From: Rhizoctonia solani | Taxonomy: Eukaryota; Basidiomycota; Agaricomycetes; Cantharellales; Ceratobasidiaceae | NCBI RefSeq assembly: GCF_016906535.1 | Contig: NC_057374.1 | Location: 1-64,000 of the forward strand | Reading direction: 5' to 3' | Length of the DNA: 64,000 nt | Shown here: piece by piece, positions 58,367 to 64,000 of the stretch | Layout: the number at the start of each line of letters is the position of its first letter | Position numbering within the stretch: position 1 is the first letter of the stretch | Made by a program: the position numbers and the translations under genes | The notes under the pieces: model-generated | Told to the model about the DNA's origin: nothing | Databases searched by the model: none | The model's input: the letters and a program-made list of their open reading frames with translations, nothing else

Positions 58367-61134
58367 TCCAGGAGATTAGCCCAGCATACTGCGACCCATC
58401 TGTGATTTTATCCAAGGTTGTAATGCCAAGAGCTTGTCGTATACTGCCGGTAGGATCCACGTTTGTAAAATAAGATGGGGTTACTACAAAAAGGGAATGC
58501 CCGTGTGAGACCGTTGAGGTGTGGTGAGGGTCGTACCCATGGATAGCAAAGTGGCGACTTGAAGATGCATATATGAGACTTGGCGTGCCAAGTAAAACCC
58601 CCAATTCTGGTTCGTCTGGCTTGTGCGAGGGCGATACCGTGCTTTCTGGTCCCTGTCCATCGCCGATCAGTAACGCGAGATTTCCCATTGTCTCTACTTA
58701 GAAGTAGAGAGACCATACAGACTGGTTGGACACAGAAATTTGGTTCAACGTCGGGAGTGGGCAAGAGTGCCATCTGGTGGTGTGGAGAACATGTGTGGGA
58801 AAGGTCAAGCCTGGGTCACAAGGGTATGACCGACATGACCGACAAGGCCTCACAAGCTCTTTTGAGGAACAAGTATGTTCTAACCACCGATGTTGGTGAT
58901 CAAAGCCCACCCGAAATTAACACAGTATCTATAGCATATGTAATTAGATAAAATATGACCTATGGGGGTTGGCATCTTACATTTAGCCATCAAACATTTA
59001 GAGTGTTGATTCGCTTAACAATGTACGATTCGAATAGAGTGGTGTAAGCGCTCTTTTAGTGTCCAGCGTCAACATGGACATGCCAGTGCGCCGAATGGCC
59101 ATCAAACGACGTGGCTCCACTTTTGAAGTCAAATTCGAGTACCACAGCCAAGCAGCATTGAATCTCTTCGTAAACTCGAAGAAAGCAGTCACCCAAGTAA
59201 ACACATTACGGCCAGTGAGCAATCGAAATAAATAATGATAGAGTAGCTCGGCTTCCAACGATAAAATATGACAACGCTGCCTCGAAAGCGAGCATTGCGA
59301 TGAGAGTAAATCTGCATATACGGTGGCGCAAGCCCTGGTTTGCGTCTGGTAAAATGATGTCAAGATGTGATAATTGCCGGTGGCGGCATAAAGAAGGCAC
59401 TCGAAAATCGACTAATTCAATAAGATAAAGTGGCCCTTGAGCGTGCGATTGAGATAGTTCTCCGCTCGCATTGCTAAATGGCAAGGACGTGAGGGTAGGC
59501 TCCGATTCAGGATTTTGTGGTGGTTATGAAATGGGGACCTAGGAACCACATGACAAAGGCACTGAAGTAGCCGGGCACATTGCCTCGCTAGATTCTCCGG
59601 TAATGTGAATGTCTCTGTTACAGAATAGCTTAATATTTGTCAGGAAGATCTCGTGTGTGTGGACTGCATGGCCACTATGTGAGGGAACGCTTGTGGGAAG
59701 GCTGCATGTTGTGTATATCTCAGTGTAAGCGTGTCAATCATGCGCGAAAAGGTAGAGTGTATGCGGTATGCACAAGCTGATTCTGGATTCAATGTATTAT
59801 GAGGAGAGGCGAAAGTGACATTAGCTCATTTGAAGGTGAACAAATCCACAAAATTGCCCATTTCTCCAAAAAGCCCAGTTAACTCCAGAGATATCAAGGG
59901 CACTTTGGTGATCTCTGGAGTGCCCCGGAGCTGAGCCGTTCGATTGGAGAAAATAGAGATGTATTTGAAAATTTGATAAAGTAATATCCTTAGTCTGCTG
60001 AGAATAATGCGGCCATTCTGGATTATTCCACTTCAGCTGTGATGCCCGGCTAACCAGTCTTCAGTGCCCTGCGACTATCGCGGTATTGCTGGGAAGTTCT
60101 TCGGAGCTTGGTCCGTTTTATCAATGTAACGGTATAGTGTTTAGATTGAGAAACAGTTGCGCAAACTATTTGTTGTGAATAAATTGTAACGAGAATGATT
60201 AAACACCTCGCTTTTGAACACCCGTAAGAGTCTTGAAATTCTCTTGTTGAAGACACTGAAAATGGTCTACAGTGGTCTCGGGAGTTTTTATCTCAACAAA
60301 CTGTTTAGATATGTTCTGTTAGGTCCGCAGGATGCCAACACCATCATGTGGATGGTGCTCCTTGATGTTCCGTCCCCTCTCCCATTGGGCGATTCTACAA
60401 ATTCCGGTATCATCTATCAATTCCTGCATGCTCAGTTCTCATTTTACCGAGGTGCTCTTGAACATCTAATTTGTCCCTATTTAATGATTCCCGAGTCCTG
60501 AGTCGAGATGGAATATGAATACTTACGAATTTCAACTCACCAGTCGCAGCTAGTAAGGCATTGATTAGGAACATAAACAGATTAGACATCTAACATGTAG
60601 CTAGAAGACAATTGTGTCAGCGCTTAATTAATCATTCTAGGTTAGTAACGTCAGCATGCAACAACGCGTTACAGCATCCATGAATCTGGCAAGTTGGCCG
60701 AAGCGCGCACTACCAGGCACGAGGGAAGTCCGGAGCTATTGGGTCATGGCGGCCATCTCGGCCCAAATACCAGACTTGCGCCCAGTGCGAAATAATCTTT
60801 CTAATCTCAATCCGACTGGTCATGGACCATAGCTCTATCACAGATGCAGTCTTTTGTAATACTTTCTCCAGATATGCTGACTCTACCGTTTTCTGGTAGC
60901 TGTGTTGTATTACATAAAGCTCACACTGCATTAGCCTCGAGGGATACGTTGCGATGGGTAGTTTGATATTGCTCAGGGACGGCGTGTTCGATAAGCTCCG
61001 ACTATCAGGGCGCTCCAAGATAGTTTATATACGCATGGTATGTGAGTTGTGACCTCTTTGATCATTTTCTCTCCCTCGCCAACTAGCTTGCGTTTCTATC
61101 AAGTCACTCTTATATAGGGGGAGCACACAGGCTA
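58367..61134. other. Gene-poor region upstream of fucosyltransferase copy 2
   Basis: An ATG frame on the minus strand (58185-58688, 167 codons, MGNLALLIGDGQGPESTVSP) overlaps the GH79 start and looks somewhat protein-like, but I recognise nothing in it. A 102-codon minus frame (60710-61018) has no ATG. An inverted repeat CTCCAGAGAT / ATCTCTGGAG lies at about 59883-59920. Confidence 0.4.
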
Positions 61135-62964
61135 ATGACCGTGAATAGTGTTAGTTATGCACCAATACCACAAGACCTTTCAGCTTCCGGTAATACACTA
61201 GCCCCACGAAGAATAACGAGCTGGTTTGGAGCTGGTAGTCGACCTCGGTCGCGTGGTATTGCTATAGTTGTGGTGACATTCCTGGGCTTGCTGGCTTTCA
61301 TTTACTTGGGAAATTTCAGTCTGTTTTTCAATCTCCAGGATCCACAATGGGCCTCAGATGCCACTAGCTTTGAGGCAATTTTTCTAAAAGAGGATCAACT
61401 TCCTCAACATAATCTCTCCGCCCCATATCCCGAAGGAAAGACTGGAAGGTATCTCCGATTTTCGAATCAAGTATGGGGATTAGGGTCAGTACATGTGTGC
61501 CTCTGTACGAAATTTAATAGTTAAACTTGAACACTATCCGTAGGTGGAACAACCTACTGCAAGAGCGTTTGTTGAACACCATACTCGCTTATTCAGCTGA
61601 GCGAGCACCCGTGTTCTCACCCTTTGAAGCTTGGGCAAGTAGAGTTATACAGGCACCTCGTTTCAAATTGATGATATAAATCCCATGTAAATGTATAGGC
61701 GCACCCACCTCGGGGGGACACGAACATGGCCGGTCAACGGGACGTTCTCAAAATTCCATACAACGCGTTGCTCTCTGGTCCAACATCAGGTATGCCTTGG
61801 GGACCTAATGACCAACATCCCCGGGCTGTTAGCCAAAAGTATTGGGAGGTTGTCTGTCCTGGGTCAGAACGAAGGGTTGTCAATGCAGACGAAGTCATGA
61901 AACAGGTCGACAGGGAGTCAGATGGAATCAAGATGTTAACAGACTGGGCCAAGCTCATGAGGGATATGCCTGAGAGATGCGTTGAGATCCAAGGCACCCA
62001 GGTCTTTGACTTCTAGTGAGCTTGTCCTTTCCCTCGGCATGTAGGTGATTCGAGCTCATCTTTTCATTAGTCTTATTGGCTCCACACGCATCCTATCACT
62101 CTGGGAGACGTTCAAGAATCATCCCACCGTGCGGCTGCTGGAGGACTCGGAGGTCGTCAAGAACGGCGTACGAGAAAACATGAGCAAGCTGCAAAAGATC
62201 AACGGGGCTCAGCGTCCATACATTCCCAAGACCACTGGAACTATCGAGGGTCTACTGGGCATTCATATCCGGAGAGGAGATTATCGTGGAGACCTTGGCA
62301 AAGATAATGGGCATTGCTTCGGTCTGGGCAGATGGGGTGCTACCTACAGCGGTACGCTTCTTTCAAAATGCTCGATGAAACCTATTGAGTTATGACACTT
62401 TAGGATGGAGCCAGCTGCCGGAAATGCACGATAAGTATGATTCTCCGTCTCGTGAAGGGGTCGAAGGGGGACAATATGTAAGGCTTGATGGGTCTTCACT
62501 AGCGGCTTTGTGCTGATCATAGATGCAAGACACCGGAAATTAAGGAGTACTACCTCAAACACTGCCTTCCAACCCCTAGACAAGTCATCGCGCGGATTCG
62601 GGAGATCCAAAGAGAGAGCCATACTCACCTTTCGCATATATTCGTTGCAAATAATGCCGAGGACGAATACCTGGCCGATCTTCGTCAAGAACTCGTCGCG
62701 GATGGGTGGGAAGCAGATAATATCGTGACAAGCAAGGATTTGAGGTTGAATTGGCAAGCCACATCAGTAAGCAATGTGGTAGATATGGCTATCCTTGCAA
62801 GAGCGGAGGTGTTTATTGGAAACGGAGTAAGTTCAATCAATCTGATAAGCTTAAACAAGTAGCTAATCTGACTTTCAACTCTGAAGTGGTCTAGTATGAC
62901 CAGTAACATCGTGATGAGACGTTTGACAACCGGACAAACGCCCGCCAGTACACGGTTGTGGTAG
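61135..62964 (+). CDS. O-fucosyltransferase-like type II membrane protein, copy 2 (7 exons, 499 aa)
   Basis: Exons 61135-61484, 61544-61634, 61699-62001, 62045-62351, 62404-62477, 62530-62826, 62887-62964; the 1500 nt give 499 residues, each border matching copy 1 at 21426. The membrane anchor is GIAIVVVTFLGLLAFIYLG after a basic stretch. LGIHIRRGDYRGDL and AEVFIGNGWSSMTSN mark the catalytic domain. Intron 2 has a GC donor (gcaagt at 61635) where copy 1 has GT. Exon 3 end, intron 3 and exon 4 are almost identical to copy 1, whereas exons 1-2 and 5-7 are clearly diverged. Both copies look functional and lie in the same orientation. Confidence 0.8.
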
Positions 62965-64000
62965 AGCCATTATATTAGATTGGTTGCTATTTAAGGACCA
63001 ATTCTGAGTTAATTATTCTCCAAGCTTGGGCATCTAGATTCGGTTTCTTTTGGTAATTGAGTGACTTACTGTGCGTATGTTTTGGGTTATGTGATTGGTT
63101 AGTAGTTTTTGAGGTAAAGCTTGGAATACCAACGACTGAAAAAAAAAACACTCTGCAAAGGGTGATAGCAAGAAACCCATTCAACAGACAATAAAGGGTG
63201 TCCCGTGCGAAGACTTCTATAAAAGTCCTCGTGCGAAGAGATGATAAGAACGTCTCGTGTGAATGGCTTTAGACGTATTACAAGAGGGACAATGGATTTG
63301 CTTTGTGAAAACCGATATACTGTGAATGATATTAGGATTACACGCTGTATGGAACAGCTCCTGTCCCATAAAGGATGATGGATAAGATCAATATAAGAAT
63401 TACAGAAAAATCATAGAGAAATGATGAAGATGATGAGACAAGTCCGACAAAGTAGTTTGTTGGAGATGTCCAGTAAGCCAGCATAAATGAAGAGAAATGC
63501 TAATAGACCGAACATGCGATACCAGTATGATTGGCCATCGACGACTAACAGTCATTCGATTATGGCTGCGACCGCGCTCCCCCTTTTTCTAAGCATACTT
63601 CTATTAAAGACTAGCGTGAGTTACATGGAACGAGGTAAATCGCCACACCACTCCCCTCCTGCGTTTAAGTCCTGGCTTGTGTTCCTCCGCAGTTCTTAGT
63701 GCATCTTATCGCTTTAATGAGAATATTAGCTCATCTTTATACAGAGAGGATTAGATAAGGAACCCTCAGTAGCCACGGAGTACGTAGCCTACGCAGCCCC
63801 AGCATACGTGCTAGGCCTATGACCTTTAACGACTAAACGAATGTCTGAGCGGGGACATTCACCCGGTACTCATGTAAATAAAGGATTAATATCGACTAGC
63901 TACAGAAGCGTGAATCTCGTACTTAATAACTGGTGGAATTTATCGACTTCAATGGCCTAACTCGCTTGAGAACTTAAGCCACCGAGCCAGGCTCTTCATC
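62965..64000. other. Window end, nothing coding supported
   Basis: Tandemly related phrases (GTGCGAAGACTTCTATAAAAG, then GTGCGAAGAGATGATAAGAA) occur near 63205-63260. 63661-63695 resembles the dispersed repeat seen at 24434 and 32231 (TTAAGTCCTGGCTTGT, CTCCGCAG). No supported gene. Confidence 0.45.

Overview
The window is a chromosome end of a filamentous basidiomycete. The genes have many short introns (about 45-70 bp), with GT-AG and some GC-AG borders. The families present are typical of Agaricomycetes: DUF6535 membrane protein, DUF2235 hydrolase, DUF4470-MYND protein, tandem kinase-like protein, fungal PSD-like decarboxylase, GH79. The mix resembles Rhizoctonia/Ceratobasidiaceae, but that assignment is inference. 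I found no rRNA, tRNA or CRISPR.

Positions 1-85 are 17 units of a 5-bp telomere-like repeat (CTAAC, i.e. TTAGG on the other strand). It joins directly to a 5'-truncated Ty3/Gypsy element (86-4227: RT end, RNase H, integrase, chromodomain, 3' LTR). Positions 4.2-7.3 kb hold three paralogous RING-finger/coiled-coil genes with the same intron position and, for two of them, the same promoter layout. Then come a perfect 677-bp-arm palindrome (7456-8863) and two minisatellites with 81- and 83-bp units (9.2-11.3 kb). The minisatellites share a 17-bp palindromic core whose three central bases occur in both orientations. A 5' fragment of a second LTR element (gag start plus one LTR, minus strand) follows at 11.4-13.0 kb.

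From 13 kb inward there are ordinary but accessory-rich genes: a nuclease-fold-like protein, a DUF2235 hydrolase, an O-fucosyltransferase-like protein, a prolyl 4-hydroxylase-like oxygenase, a DUF4470-MYND protein, the 20S proteasome subunit beta-6 (PRE7), a double kinase-domain protein, a quinone oxidoreductase, a DUF6535 protein, a PsiD-type decarboxylase, a lipase, a damaged GH79 glycosidase, and a second fucosyltransferase copy at 61-63 kb. The two fucosyltransferase genes show a sharply bounded near-identical block, which suggests gene conversion across about 40 kb.

The strongest unusual signals are the 5-bp telomere repeat, the orientation-flipping palindromic core shared by two minisatellites, the palindrome, the RING gene triplet whose first member takes its stop codon from an LTR, micro-exons of 5 and 12 nt, three GC-AG introns, and a candidate -1 frameshift site in the retroelement. 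Exon borders were read by eye from splice motifs and conserved protein frames; none has transcript support here.
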